A DNA stretch of 64,000 nucleotides from RBG-16-66-20 sp036262835 (lineage in GTDB: Bacteria > Pseudomonadota > Gammaproteobacteria > Burkholderiales > SG8-39): assembly GCA_036262835.1 (NCBI GenBank), contig DATAID010000076.1, forward strand, positions 16,475 to 80,474. The letters are read 5' to 3'. The notes below the pieces were generated by a model. The model searched no databases and was not told where the DNA came from. It saw only the letters and a program-made list of their open reading frames with translations. Shown in pieces: positions 51,381 to 59,639 of this stretch. Each line of letters begins with the position of its first letter. Position 1 is the stretch's first letter. The position numbers and the translations under genes are program-made.

Positions 51381-52451
51381 CTATCCGAAGCTTTTGACCC
51401 AGCGCCGGTCGATCCAGTCCTTCCAGCGCCACACCCACCCGCCCTCGGCGGACCATCCCCCTCGGGCGGCGATGGCATACCGGCCACCGCAACTGAGTAG
51501 GACCAGGCTTTTCTTCTGCGGTTCATAGGCCTCGAGCGGCTGGCCGCGCACGACCCGGGTGAGATTTTCGGCGAGGACGGCCCCTTCGCGCACCGCGTAC
51601 ACGCCCGATTTAGGCACCGTCGCGCCGCGGAGCGAAGCCGCGTCGCCGGCGGCGAAGACCCCGGATTGCGAAACGCTCCGCAGGTTCTCGTCGACGAGCG
51701 CGAAGCCGGCGGCATCGGCTTGAAGGCGGGACTCGGCGATAAGCGGCGACGCCGCGGCACCCGCCGTCCAGAAAAGAGCGTCGAAGCGCTCGCGCCCTTT
51801 CGCCGAGACGACGAGAGGCCCGGGCTCGACCGCGGTCACCGGGCAATCGCTTCTCAGCGCCACGTCCGTCCTTTCGAGAGCGGCCAGGATCCTCGCTTCG
51901 CCCGCCTGGGGAAGCGCCTTCTTGTCCGAGAACACCGTGACTTCTGCCGCGCCCGCAAACTTCATCGCCATCGCAAGCTCGATTCCTGCCGCCCCGCCCC
52001 CTGCGACCGCGAGTCGCGCCGATCCAAGGCCGGCCGCTTTCAGCTCGCGCCAGCGTTGGAAGAGCCGGACAAAGGGCTTGGCGGCAATCGCGTGCGCCTG
52101 CGCGCCCGGCACGCCGGCGAAGTTGGGCTGCGAGCCGATATTGAGCGACAGGTAGTCGTAATCGACCGAATCGCCACCGGCGAGGTGCACCCTGCGGCTC
52201 GCGAGGTCCAGGCTTTGCGCCGCATCCTCGATGAACTCGGCGCCCGCCTCGCGCGCGAGGCGCGCGAGATCGATCTCGGCCTCGGCTGGCGCATAGTGGC
52301 CGGCGATCACGCCGGGCACCATGCCGGAATAGACATGCACCGGTGCCGGATTGACGAGGACGACGTCGAGGCTCTTCGAGATGAATCCGCGCAGGCGCCG
52401 CAGCACGAGCGCGTGCGCATGGCCCCCGCCGAGGAGGACGAGCCGCGTCAG
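51381..52451 (-). CDS. FAD-dependent pyridine nucleotide-disulfide-type oxidoreductase (SelD-associated/NDH-2-like); CTG start
   Basis: A 356-residue flavoprotein. FAD-binding motif VLLGGGHAHALVLRRL at the N-terminus, then VHVYSGMVPGVIAGHYAPAE, a second nucleotide motif VAGGGAAGIELAMAM, and a C-terminal WRWKDWIDRRWVKSFG. These blocks match the flavin domain that some bacteria fuse to selenide, water dikinase, but no SelD part follows. The open frame has no ATG, GTG or TTG at the family start. CTG 52451 forms a CTGA overlap with the upstream stop, just like the other NTGA junctions of the window, so it is the probable start. Confidence 0.82.
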   Translation of the reverse strand: MTRLVLLGGGHAHALVLRRLRGFISKSLDVVLVNPAPVHVYSGMVPGVIAGHYAPAEAEIDLARLAREAGAEFIEDAAQSLDLASRRVHLAGGDSVDYDYLSLNIGSQPNFAGVPGAQAHAIAAKPFVRLFQRWRELKAAGLGSARLAVAGGGAAGIELAMAMKFAGAAEVTVFSDKKALPQAGEARILAALERTDVALRSDCPVTAVEPGPLVVSAKGRERFDALFWTAGAAASPLIAESRLQADAAGFALVDENLRSVSQSGVFAAGDAASLRGATVPKSGVYAVREGAVLAENLTRVVRGQPLEAYEPQKKSLVLLSCGGRYAIAARGGWSAEGGWVWRWKDWIDRRWVKSFG

Positions 52452-53098
52452 TGCGGCTTGGGGCGCGCCGCGGCGCGCCCGGCGGCCTTCGCTTCTTCCC
52501 GGATGCGGTCTTCGACGCCCTGCTTGATGCGCGCCTCGATTTCCGCCTTGGCCTGCTCGTCCTCCGAGATCATCTCGCCGATCGCTTCGTCCATCACCGT
52601 GGCCACCGCGCGCTCGCGCAGCACGAGCCAGGCCACGCACGCGTTTAGCAGCGCGAAGATCACCTCGATGTAGAGGAGCGGAATGAAGATCGTGCGCCGG
52701 CCGCTGCCGCCGAGCGCGAACTGAAAGCCGTCAAAGCCGCCCCCGCCGCCGAACTTTCCCGCCGCCGACGGCGTTTCGTAAGGCGGGAACAGGAACACGA
52801 GCGCGAGGTTCGCGATCGCAAGGATGACCACCAGGTTGCCCGGGTCGAAGCGCGGCCGGCCATCCTTGCCGCTCGCGAGCGCGAGCCAGAGCACCGCGGC
52901 ATTGGCGAAGACGGCGAAAAGCGCGGTGTAGAGCAGGTTCGCGTTGATCAATCCGTTGGCCGGCGCGGCGAAGATCGGATGGAAGGCGTCAAACACGGGC
53001 GTCCCCGCAAGCGACTCGCGGTCATACGGCGGGAAAAGCGCGATCGCGACCGCATTGGCGGCCGCGAGCACCAGGACGAGCTTCTGAAAGCGATTCAT
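52448..53098 (-). CDS. Membrane protein with duplicated Phe-Pro-Pro-Tyr motif, unknown
   Basis: A 216-residue protein with about four membrane segments. Two halves repeat a pattern: FPPYDRESLAGTPVFDAF and FPPYETPSAAGKFGGGGGFD each follow a membrane helix, so the protein seems internally duplicated. A charged cytoplasmic tail (AEIEARIKQGVEDRIREEAK) closes it. No family recognised. ATGA overlap with the acyl-CoA synthetase upstream and CTGA overlap with the flavoprotein downstream put it in that operon. Confidence 0.7.
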   Translation of the reverse strand: MNRFQKLVLVLAAANAVAIALFPPYDRESLAGTPVFDAFHPIFAAPANGLINANLLYTALFAVFANAAVLWLALASGKDGRPRFDPGNLVVILAIANLALVFLFPPYETPSAAGKFGGGGGFDGFQFALGGSGRRTIFIPLLYIEVIFALLNACVAWLVLRERAVATVMDEAIGEMISEDEQAKAEIEARIKQGVEDRIREEAKAAGRAAARPKPH

Positions 53099-54741
53099 GA
53101 AAGCCCCTTCATCCGCGCTTCCTCCCTCTTGCGCAGCTCCTTTCTCTGCACCTTCCCGGTCGTCGTCATGGGAAGCGCATCGATGAACTCGATCTCCTTC
53201 GGATATTCGTACGGCGCAAGGCGCCCGCGGACATGCTTTTGTATGTCGTCAACGAGCTGGTCGGAGGGCGGATTGCCGGGCTGCAGGACGACGAAGGCCT
53301 TTACGATCGCGCCCCGCGTCGAATCGGGCTTGCCGATCACCGCGGCGTTCGCGACCGCGGGATGCTTGACGAGGCAGGATTCGATCTCCGCCGGACCGAT
53401 GCGGTAGCCCGAGCTCTTGATCACGTCGTCCGAGCGCCCCTGGTACCAGAGATAGCCGTCCTCATCCATGCGGCCCTGGTCGCCCGTGCAGCCCCAGTCG
53501 CCGATGTATTTCTCGCGCGTCGCCTCCGGGTTCTTCCAGTACTCGAGGAAATGCACCGGATCGCGGCGGCCGTTGCAATTCCGGTTGACGGCGATTTCGC
53601 CCAGCTCGCCCGCTTTCACCGGGGCGCCGCTCTCGTCGATGATCGCGACGTGGTGGCCCGGGTAGGGCCGGCCGATCGAGCCGGGCTTCACGGGCCAGGC
53701 CGAGTGGCAGTTGCCGACGACGTAGTTGATCTCGGTCTGGCCGAAGATCTCGTTGATGCTGACGTTGAGCTGGTCGCGCGCCCATTCGTAGAGCGTGACG
53801 CCGACCGACTCGCCCCCGCTCATGATCGAGCGCAGGTTGAGCGAATATTTCTTCTTCGGCTCGGGCACCGCCTTCATCATGAGCTTGAGGGCGGTGGGAA
53901 AGAGGAACGAGTTCCTCACCTTGTACTTGTCGAGCAGGTAATAGGCGCGCTCCGCGTCGAAGCGGCCGCGGAAGCCGAGGATCGGGATGCCGTAGAGCCA
54001 GGTCGGCAGCAGCGCGTCCATCAAGCCGCCCGTCCAGGCCCAATCGGCCGGCGACCAGAACATGTCGCCGGGCTGCGGGAAAAAATCGTGCGAATAGACG
54101 TGGCCGGGCACGTTGCCGATCAGGATCCGGTGCGGCTTGAGCGCGCCCTTCGGTGGCCCGGTCGTGCCGCTGGTGTAGATGATCAGGCAAGGGTCTTCGG
54201 CATGCGTGTCCAAGGGATTGAAGTTGCTCGAGGCCTTTTCCAGAAGGGCTTCATAAGGATGAACCCCGGATTCCCTTGCGCCCCCGACGCCAATCACATG
54301 CTTCAGATGCGAGAGCTTGCCTTTCACCTTCCACAGGTTCTCGATCGTAGAAGGCTCGACGAGCGCGACGCTCGCCTCGGCGTGCTCCATGCGGTATTCG
54401 AGCGCGTCCGGCCCGAAGAGGTGCGACAGCGGCAGCGCGATCGCGCCCATCTGGAAGAGCGCGATGTAGGCGATCGCCGTCTCCGGGCGCTGCGGCAGGA
54501 TGAGCGCGACTCGGTCGCCGCGCTTCACGCCGAGGCCCGCGAGCGCGTTGGACAGGCGGTTCGCTTGCTGCTGGATGTCCCAGAAGGTGTACGCGGCCTT
54601 CGCGCCGGATTCGTCCTCCCAGTACAGCGCGAAGCGGCTGCGATCCTCGGCCCAGCGAGCGCAGCAGGCGCGCGCGATGTTGTAGCGCTCCGGCACCTCC
54701 CAGCGCCAGCTTCGGTAGAGCTCCTCGTACCGGTTCAGCAT
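53095..54741 (-). CDS. AMP-dependent acyl-CoA synthetase (medium-chain/ACSM-like)
   Basis: A 548-residue ANL-superfamily ligase that makes acyl-CoA from a carboxylate, ATP and CoA. Visible motifs: P-loop LIIYTSGTTGPPKGALKP, the A5-like NEIFGQTEINYV, hinge WYQGRSDDVIKSSGYRIGP and the A10 lysine region TTTGKVQRKELRKREE. The start MLNRYEELYRSWRWEVPERY and NIARACCARW fits medium-chain or aromatic acid-CoA ligases more than acetyl-CoA synthetase. A longer open frame reading into 57.7 kb is antisense and not coding. Substrate unknown. Confidence 0.9.
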   Translation of the reverse strand: MLNRYEELYRSWRWEVPERYNIARACCARWAEDRSRFALYWEDESGAKAAYTFWDIQQQANRLSNALAGLGVKRGDRVALILPQRPETAIAYIALFQMGAIALPLSHLFGPDALEYRMEHAEASVALVEPSTIENLWKVKGKLSHLKHVIGVGGARESGVHPYEALLEKASSNFNPLDTHAEDPCLIIYTSGTTGPPKGALKPHRILIGNVPGHVYSHDFFPQPGDMFWSPADWAWTGGLMDALLPTWLYGIPILGFRGRFDAERAYYLLDKYKVRNSFLFPTALKLMMKAVPEPKKKYSLNLRSIMSGGESVGVTLYEWARDQLNVSINEIFGQTEINYVVGNCHSAWPVKPGSIGRPYPGHHVAIIDESGAPVKAGELGEIAVNRNCNGRRDPVHFLEYWKNPEATREKYIGDWGCTGDQGRMDEDGYLWYQGRSDDVIKSSGYRIGPAEIESCLVKHPAVANAAVIGKPDSTRGAIVKAFVVLQPGNPPSDQLVDDIQKHVRGRLAPYEYPKEIEFIDALPMTTTGKVQRKELRKREEARMKGLS

Positions 54742-54816
54742 CGATTCTTCTTTGCCAATCGTCCGGCGCAGTTTAACATCGAAGAGAAATTCCCTAGGAA
54801 TACCGGAGGTTAGGAG

Positions 54817-55467
54817 ATGTCGCGCGCACTGGTCTTCGATGCGTACGGAACGCTTTTCGACGTCCACTCGGTGTCGGCGCGCTGCGAAGCCTTCTGGCCC
54901 GGCAAGGGCGCGCAAGTTTCGCAGCTCTGGCGCACGAAGCAGCTCGAATACACCTGGCAGCGCAGCCTCATGCAGCGCTACGCGCCCTTCTCCCAGGTCA
55001 CGCGCGAAGCGCTCGAGTACGCCTGCAGCGCGCTTCACCTTGCGTTCGACGCGCAGAAGGAAAAGGCCTTGATGGAGGAATACCGGCGCCTGGCGCCGTT
55101 TCCGGACGTGGCGGGCGCGCTCGCGAAGCTGAAAGGGCGCAAGCTCGCGATCCTCACCAACGGCTCGCCCGACATGATCGCGCCGCTCGTCGAGCACTCC
55201 GGCTTCGCGTTCGACGCCGTGCTGAGCGTGGACGAGGTCGGCGTGTACAAGCCCGCACCCGAGGTCTACCAGCTCGCGGTCGAGGCGCTGCTCGTAAAAA
55301 AGGAGGACATCGGCTTCGTGTCCTCGAACTGCTGGGACGCGATCGGCGCGAAGTCGTTCGGCTTTTCGGTGTACTGGATCAACCGCGCGAGCGCGCCGGT
55401 GGATCGCTCGGGCTTCGCGCCCGACGCGCAGCTCTCCAGCCTCGGCGATCTTCCCGGCAGGCTCTAG
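54817..55467 (+). CDS. 2-haloacid dehalogenase type II (L-2-haloacid dehalogenase-like)
   Basis: A 216-residue HAD-superfamily enzyme. Nucleophile Asp8 is in LVFDAYGTLFDVHS; ILTNGSPDMI is motif II; GVYKPAPEVYQLA carries the motif III lysine; FVSSNCWDAIGAKSFGF is the type II-specific motif IV, which distinguishes true haloacid dehalogenases from phosphatases. Likely reaction: L-2-haloacid to D-2-hydroxyacid. An excellent ribosome site GGAGGTTAGGAG precedes ATG. It is divergent from the acyl-CoA synthetase and its stop overlaps that of the convergent lipoprotein by the shared bases CTAG. Confidence 0.9.
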   Translation: MSRALVFDAYGTLFDVHSVSARCEAFWPGKGAQVSQLWRTKQLEYTWQRSLMQRYAPFSQVTREALEYACSALHLAFDAQKEKALMEEYRRLAPFPDVAGALAKLKGRKLAILTNGSPDMIAPLVEHSGFAFDAVLSVDEVGVYKPAPEVYQLAVEALLVKKEDIGFVSSNCWDAIGAKSFGFSVYWINRASAPVDRSGFAPDAQLSSLGDLPGRL

Positions 55468-57005
55468 TCGGGCGGCGGCAGCTCGCGCTGCCAGGTCCTG
55501 CCTTCGTCGCGGCTGCTGAAGACCTCCCAGCCCATCGTCGCGACGATCTCGCCCGAGGGGCCCGCGCCGAGCACGCGCCCGGCGAACTCGAGGGTCACCG
55601 GCGCGCCGACGCGCTGCCACGATTTCCCGCCATCGGTGGTTTTCGCGAGCGTGCTCTCGACGCTGAACATGCCGCGCGAGAAATCGAGCCCGTAGCCGCG
55701 CTGCGCGTCGAGGAAGTAGGGAAAGAGCGGCCCTTCGGCCTGGCCGTGCTGCCAGGTCAGGCCGTCGTCTTTGGAGACCGAGACGTAGTGGCTCATGCTG
55801 TTGAAGCGATCGGCCACGACTTCGCCGGAGCGCAGCCGCTGGAACGCGAAGACGAGGAATTTTTCGGTGCGCCGGCTCACCGCGAAGCTCGCCTTGTCGA
55901 TCGAAAAGAGAATGACCTCGCGCGTGAAGCCGACCTGGTTGGCCGGGATGACGAGCGCTCGCGGCGTCGACAGGATCGCGCCCGGCAGCGGCATCTGCGG
56001 CGGATCGAGGGTCGTGACGAGCCGCGCTTGCGCGCCCGGCTGGGACACGTGATAGACGAAAACCTCGCGAAGACCCTGGGCGACCACCAGCAGCGCGCCG
56101 CCCGAAAGCGGCTCGATATGCGAGACGACGGCGCTGCGGACCGGCAAGCTGGAAGCGCGCCATGCGCCGCCGGGGCTGCGCGTGAAATAGCGCCCCTGGT
56201 CCGAGCCGGCGAGGAGCGTGCCGTCGGCGAGGCGCCGGGCGTAGGTGACCGGGGCGAGCGTGTCGAGCGGCTCGGAGCGCCAGCGCCCCGAGGCCTCGCG
56301 CACGAGAATTTGTCCGAGCGCCGTGCCGCCGATCACCGACGCGCTCATCGCATCGATGCCGTACGAAAGGTTCGAGATGCTGGCGCGCGCCCGCGCTCGC
56401 GCCGCTTCGGCCTGCTGCGGCGTCTCGGGGCGCAGCCAGCCGTCGTTCTCCTGAAGCGTCAGCGCCTGGGCGGTGCGAAGCTGCAGGTCCTCGCGCGCCG
56501 AGGCGCGCCCGAGCGCATCGCGCAGGAGCTCGACCTTGAAGCGGGCCTCCTTGCCGGAGGGCCGCGCCACCACCAGCGTGCCGAGGTTGGCGATGCCGCC
56601 CTCGCGCACCGCGAACGTGCCGCTGCGCTCGCGCAGGTCCTGGAAGTCCGAGGCGATGAAAGCGAGCAGCAATCCGGGTCCGGGCCCGAGGCTCGCGACC
56701 TCGGTGATTTCGTATTCGCCCTTCGGCAGCCGGGCGTAGAAGAGCGAGGCCGCCGCCGTCGGGTCGGAAATGTCGTAGAGCTCGATCACCTGCCCGGTGC
56801 CTTTGGGCTGCAGGCGCACGCTCTTCCATTTGGGATTGAGAACGCTGACCGGGCGGGCGTTCTGCACTTTGAGGAGCAGGTAGCCCTCGCCCGCGACCGC
56901 CTTTTGCTCGACCGCGAGCGTGCCGCCCGAGCTTTGCACGCCGGGCGCGGCGCAGCCGGCAAGCAGCGAAAGCAGGGCGAGCGCGGCGAGAATCGGGCGA
57001 AGCAT
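55464..57005 (-). CDS. Lipoprotein with BNR/Asp-box repeats, unknown function
   Basis: A 513-residue protein. Lipobox LLSLLAGCAAPG, then a beta-sandwich-like region (about 40-160, YLLLKVQNARPVSVLNPKWK) and a C-terminal half with Asp-box repeats SKDDGLTWQ, TTDGGKSWQ and SRDEGRTWQ, typical of BNR propellers as in sialidases or Ycf48-like proteins. No catalytic sialidase Arg-triad is apparent. ATG 57005 was preferred over 57038 because the upstream -10 overlaps the latter. The outer membrane is the likely site. Stop overlaps that of the dehalogenase. Confidence 0.75.
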   Translation of the reverse strand: MLRPILAALALLSLLAGCAAPGVQSSGGTLAVEQKAVAGEGYLLLKVQNARPVSVLNPKWKSVRLQPKGTGQVIELYDISDPTAAASLFYARLPKGEYEITEVASLGPGPGLLLAFIASDFQDLRERSGTFAVREGGIANLGTLVVARPSGKEARFKVELLRDALGRASAREDLQLRTAQALTLQENDGWLRPETPQQAEAARARARASISNLSYGIDAMSASVIGGTALGQILVREASGRWRSEPLDTLAPVTYARRLADGTLLAGSDQGRYFTRSPGGAWRASSLPVRSAVVSHIEPLSGGALLVVAQGLREVFVYHVSQPGAQARLVTTLDPPQMPLPGAILSTPRALVIPANQVGFTREVILFSIDKASFAVSRRTEKFLVFAFQRLRSGEVVADRFNSMSHYVSVSKDDGLTWQHGQAEGPLFPYFLDAQRGYGLDFSRGMFSVESTLAKTTDGGKSWQRVGAPVTLEFAGRVLGAGPSGEIVATMGWEVFSSRDEGRTWQRELPPPD

Positions 57006-57032
57006 GCGGTCGGTGAGGCGCAAGGCGGCGCG

Positions 57033-57039
57033 TATCATA
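57033..57039. promoter_or_regulatory. Superimposed -10 elements between BNR lipoprotein and NUDIX genes
   Basis: Plus strand: TATCAT (57033-57038) would start RNA at about 57045, next to ATG 57046, giving a leaderless NUDIX transcript. Minus strand: TATGAT (57034-57039) would start about 22 bases before ATG 57005. No -35 box is convincing on either strand. Confidence 0.35.
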
Positions 57040-57045
57040 GCTGCG

Positions 57046-57573
57046 ATGAAATTCTGCGCCAATTGCGGGGCTCAGACGACGCGGCGCGTGCCGCCAGGCG
57101 ATTCCCTGCCCCGCTACCTGTGCGACTCCTGCGGCAGCATCCACTACCAGAATCCGCGCCTCGTCGTCGGCACGATTCCCGAGTGGCAGGGCCGCGTGCT
57201 GCTTTGCCGGCGCGCGATCGAGCCGCGCTACGGCTACTGGACGCTGCCCGCGGGCTTCATGGAGAACGACGAGACGACCGGCGAGGCGGCCGCGCGCGAG
57301 ACGCTCGAAGAGGCGGGCGCGCGCGTCGAGCTTGCGGCGCCCTTCAGCATGATCTCGGTGCCCTACGTGAACCAGGTCCACCTTTTCTATCGCGCGCGGC
57401 TGCTCGACCTGGAGTTCAAGCCCGGCGTCGAGAGCCTCGAGGTCGCGCTGTATGACGAGGCGCAGATCCCGTGGCAGGAAATCGCGTTTCGCACCGTCGG
57501 CACGACGCTCAAGCACTGGTTCGCCGACCGCGCGCGCGGCGCCTTCGCCTTTCACGAAGAAGACCTCAAGTAA
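57046..57573 (+). CDS. NUDIX hydrolase with N-terminal zinc ribbon
   Basis: A 175-residue hydrolase. The start MKFCANCGAQTTRRVPPGDS and YLCDSCGSIHYQNPRLVVG shows a two-CxxC zinc ribbon; the NUDIX box is visible as GFMENDETTGEAAARETLEE followed by AGA, with all GX5EX7REUXEEXGU positions filled. This build resembles NudC-like or ADP-ribose/NADH pyrophosphatases, but the protein lacks the long N-terminal domain of NudC. Substrate uncertain. It is divergent from the BNR lipoprotein; amtB follows after 56 bases. Confidence 0.88.
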   Translation: MKFCANCGAQTTRRVPPGDSLPRYLCDSCGSIHYQNPRLVVGTIPEWQGRVLLCRRAIEPRYGYWTLPAGFMENDETTGEAAARETLEEAGARVELAAPFSMISVPYVNQVHLFYRARLLDLEFKPGVESLEVALYDEAQIPWQEIAFRTVGTTLKHWFADRARGAFAFHEEDLK

Positions 57574-57629
57574 GTTGCGGTATGCTTCGCGCTGGTGCGC
57601 TCGTGCACCGCAACGGGGGAGGCCCGCGC

Positions 57630-58937
57630 ATGACCGCTCGTAATTCGGTGCTGGTTCCGGCTGCACTGTTGCTGCTCCATGCGCCCCTTTCGTGGGCGGC
57701 GGATGCGCCCAAGCTCGACGGCGGCAACACCGCCTGGATGCTCACCTCCGCGCTCCTCGTTCTGTTCATGACGCTGCCGGGACTCGCGCTCTTCTACGCG
57801 GGCCTGGTGCGCACCAAGAACGTGCTGTCGGTCCTCACCCAGTGCTTTGCGATCACCTGCATCGTGACGCTCGCGTGGGTCGTGTGCGGCTACAGCATGG
57901 CTTTCGGCGACGGCGGCGACCTGAACTCGTGGTACGGCGGCTTCGCGAAATTCTTCCTGGCGGGCGTGGACGCCAAGGCGATCCGCGCCGGCACCAGCAT
58001 CCCCGAGACCGTGTTCGCGATGTACCAGATGACCTTCGCCATCATCACCCCGGCGCTCGTCATCGGCGCCTACGCCGAGCGGGTCAAGTTCTCCGGCATG
58101 CTGCTCTTCAGCCTGCTTTGGCTCCTCGTCGTCTACTGCCCCGTCGCCCACTGGGTCTGGGGCGACGGCTGGCTGCAGAAGAAAGGCATCCTCGATTTTG
58201 CCGGCGGCACCGTCGTACACCTGAACGCCGGCGTCGCCGCCCTCGTCTGCGCGATCGTGCTCGGCTCGCGCCGGGGCTTCCCCGCCACGCCGATGCTTCC
58301 GCACAACATGACGATGACCGTCACCGGCGCCTGCCTGCTCTGGGTGGGCTGGTTCGGCTTCAATGCGGGCAGCGCGCTGGAAGCCAATCCCACGGCCGGC
58401 ATGGCGATGCTGGTGACGCACATCGGCGCGGCGACCGGCGCCTTCGTCTGGATGGCATGCGAATGGCTGCGCTACGGCAAGCCTTCGGCGCTCGGCCTGG
58501 TGACGGGAATGGTGGCGGGCCTGGGCACGATCACCCCGGCCTCGGGCTTCGTCGGCCCGATCGGCGCGCTCGTCATCGGCGCGACCGCCGGGCTCGTGTG
58601 CTTCTTCGCGACGAGCTACATGAAGCAGGCGCTCAAGATGGACGACTCGCTCGACGTTTTCCCGGTGCACGGCGTGGGCGGCATCATCGGCACGTTCATG
58701 ACCGGCATCTTCGTCTCCGCCACCTTCGGCGGGGTGGGCTACGCCGAGAAGATGACCATGGGCGACCAGGTCATGGTCCAGGTCGTCGGCATCCTCGCGA
58801 TCGGCGTCTGGTCGGCGATCGCGACCTGGATCCTGCTCAAGCTGTGCGACGCGACCACCGGGATGAGGGTCACTTCGGACCAGGAAACCGAGGGCCTCGA
58901 CACGGTCCTGCACAACGAGAAGGGCTACAATTTGTAG
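57630..58937 (+). CDS. amtB: Ammonium transporter AmtB
   Basis: A 435-residue channel-like transporter with a signal peptide ending LSWAA and 11 membrane segments. Twin-histidine pore residues are in FAGGTVVHLNAGVAAL and DVFPVHGVGGIIGTF; the motif GLALFYAGLVRTKN fits the first helices. The usual partner glnK is not adjacent here, so regulation by a PII protein must come from elsewhere. Ribosome site GGGGGAGG. The Rieske gene follows after 3 bases. Confidence 0.95.
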   Translation: MTARNSVLVPAALLLLHAPLSWAADAPKLDGGNTAWMLTSALLVLFMTLPGLALFYAGLVRTKNVLSVLTQCFAITCIVTLAWVVCGYSMAFGDGGDLNSWYGGFAKFFLAGVDAKAIRAGTSIPETVFAMYQMTFAIITPALVIGAYAERVKFSGMLLFSLLWLLVVYCPVAHWVWGDGWLQKKGILDFAGGTVVHLNAGVAALVCAIVLGSRRGFPATPMLPHNMTMTVTGACLLWVGWFGFNAGSALEANPTAGMAMLVTHIGAATGAFVWMACEWLRYGKPSALGLVTGMVAGLGTITPASGFVGPIGALVIGATAGLVCFFATSYMKQALKMDDSLDVFPVHGVGGIIGTFMTGIFVSATFGGVGYAEKMTMGDQVMVQVVGILAIGVWSAIATWILLKLCDATTGMRVTSDQETEGLDTVLHNEKGYNL

Positions 58938-58940
58938 GAA

Positions 58941-59639
58941 ATGCAGCGCCGGGAGTTCATCAAGTTCTGCGCGGCCTCGGCCGCCGCGACCGGCAGCTCG
59001 GCGGCTCTCGCAGAAGACGCCCGCCCCCACTTCTACAACCGCGCCAAGCTCGTTTCCGCCGACGGCGCGCCGCTGCGCGCCAAATCGGTTCCCGCGCAGC
59101 GCAACCTGATCTTCAACTACCCGTTCGCGAGCACGCCGTGCTTCCTGCTGAACCTCGGCAAGCCGGCAAAGGGCGCGCGCCTCGCCACCGCGGACCGGCA
59201 AGGTTACGAGTGGCAGGGCGGCGTGGGCGCCGGGCGCTCGATCGTCGCCTACTCGGCGATCTGCGCGCACCAGATGACCTATCCGACCAGGGAAATCAGC
59301 TTCATCAGCTACCGCACCGAAAAAAGCGCGCGCAACCGCTTCTCGAACGTCATCCATTGCTGCTCGGAGCACAGCCAGTACGACCCGGCTGAAGGTGCCC
59401 GCGTGCTGGCCGGCCCGGCGCCGCAGCCCCTCGCCGCCATCCTTCTCGAGCATGACCCGAAGACCGACGAGCTCGCCGCGGTCGGCACGCTCGGCGGCGA
59501 GATGTTCAACCAGTTCTTCGCCAAGTTCGGCTTCCGGCTCGAGCTCGAGAACGGCGGCGCGGCGGCGCGCCGCGAGAGCGCCGGCACCTGCGTGGTGCAG
59601 CCGCTGGAAACCTACTGCAAGCAGCAGGTGAAATGCTGA
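58941..59639 (+). CDS. Rieske [2Fe-2S] protein with a twin-arginine-type signal
   Basis: A 232-residue protein. The N-terminus QRREFIKFCAASAAAT looks like a Tat signal or anchor. The cluster ligands are visible in SAICAHQMTYP (CxH) and IHCCSEHSQYDPAEG (CxxH), the Rieske pattern. In the family these shuttle electrons in the periplasm, for example arsenite-oxidase or bc1-like systems. No obvious redox partner lies next to it: amtB is upstream and aat downstream, overlapping by 7 bases. Function unknown. Confidence 0.78.
   Translation: MQRREFIKFCAASAAATGSSAALAEDARPHFYNRAKLVSADGAPLRAKSVPAQRNLIFNYPFASTPCFLLNLGKPAKGARLATADRQGYEWQGGVGAGRSIVAYSAICAHQMTYPTREISFISYRTEKSARNRFSNVIHCCSEHSQYDPAEGARVLAGPAPQPLAAILLEHDPKTDELAAVGTLGGEMFNQFFAKFGFRLELENGGAAARRESAGTCVVQPLETYCKQQVKC

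Noticed and set aside
53095..57666. A single 1523-codon minus-strand open frame
   Set aside because: Only the 3' third codes the acyl-CoA synthetase from ATG 54741. The rest is antisense to the dehalogenase and NUDIX genes and out of frame through the BNR lipoprotein; GC-rich antisense frames stay open by codon bias.
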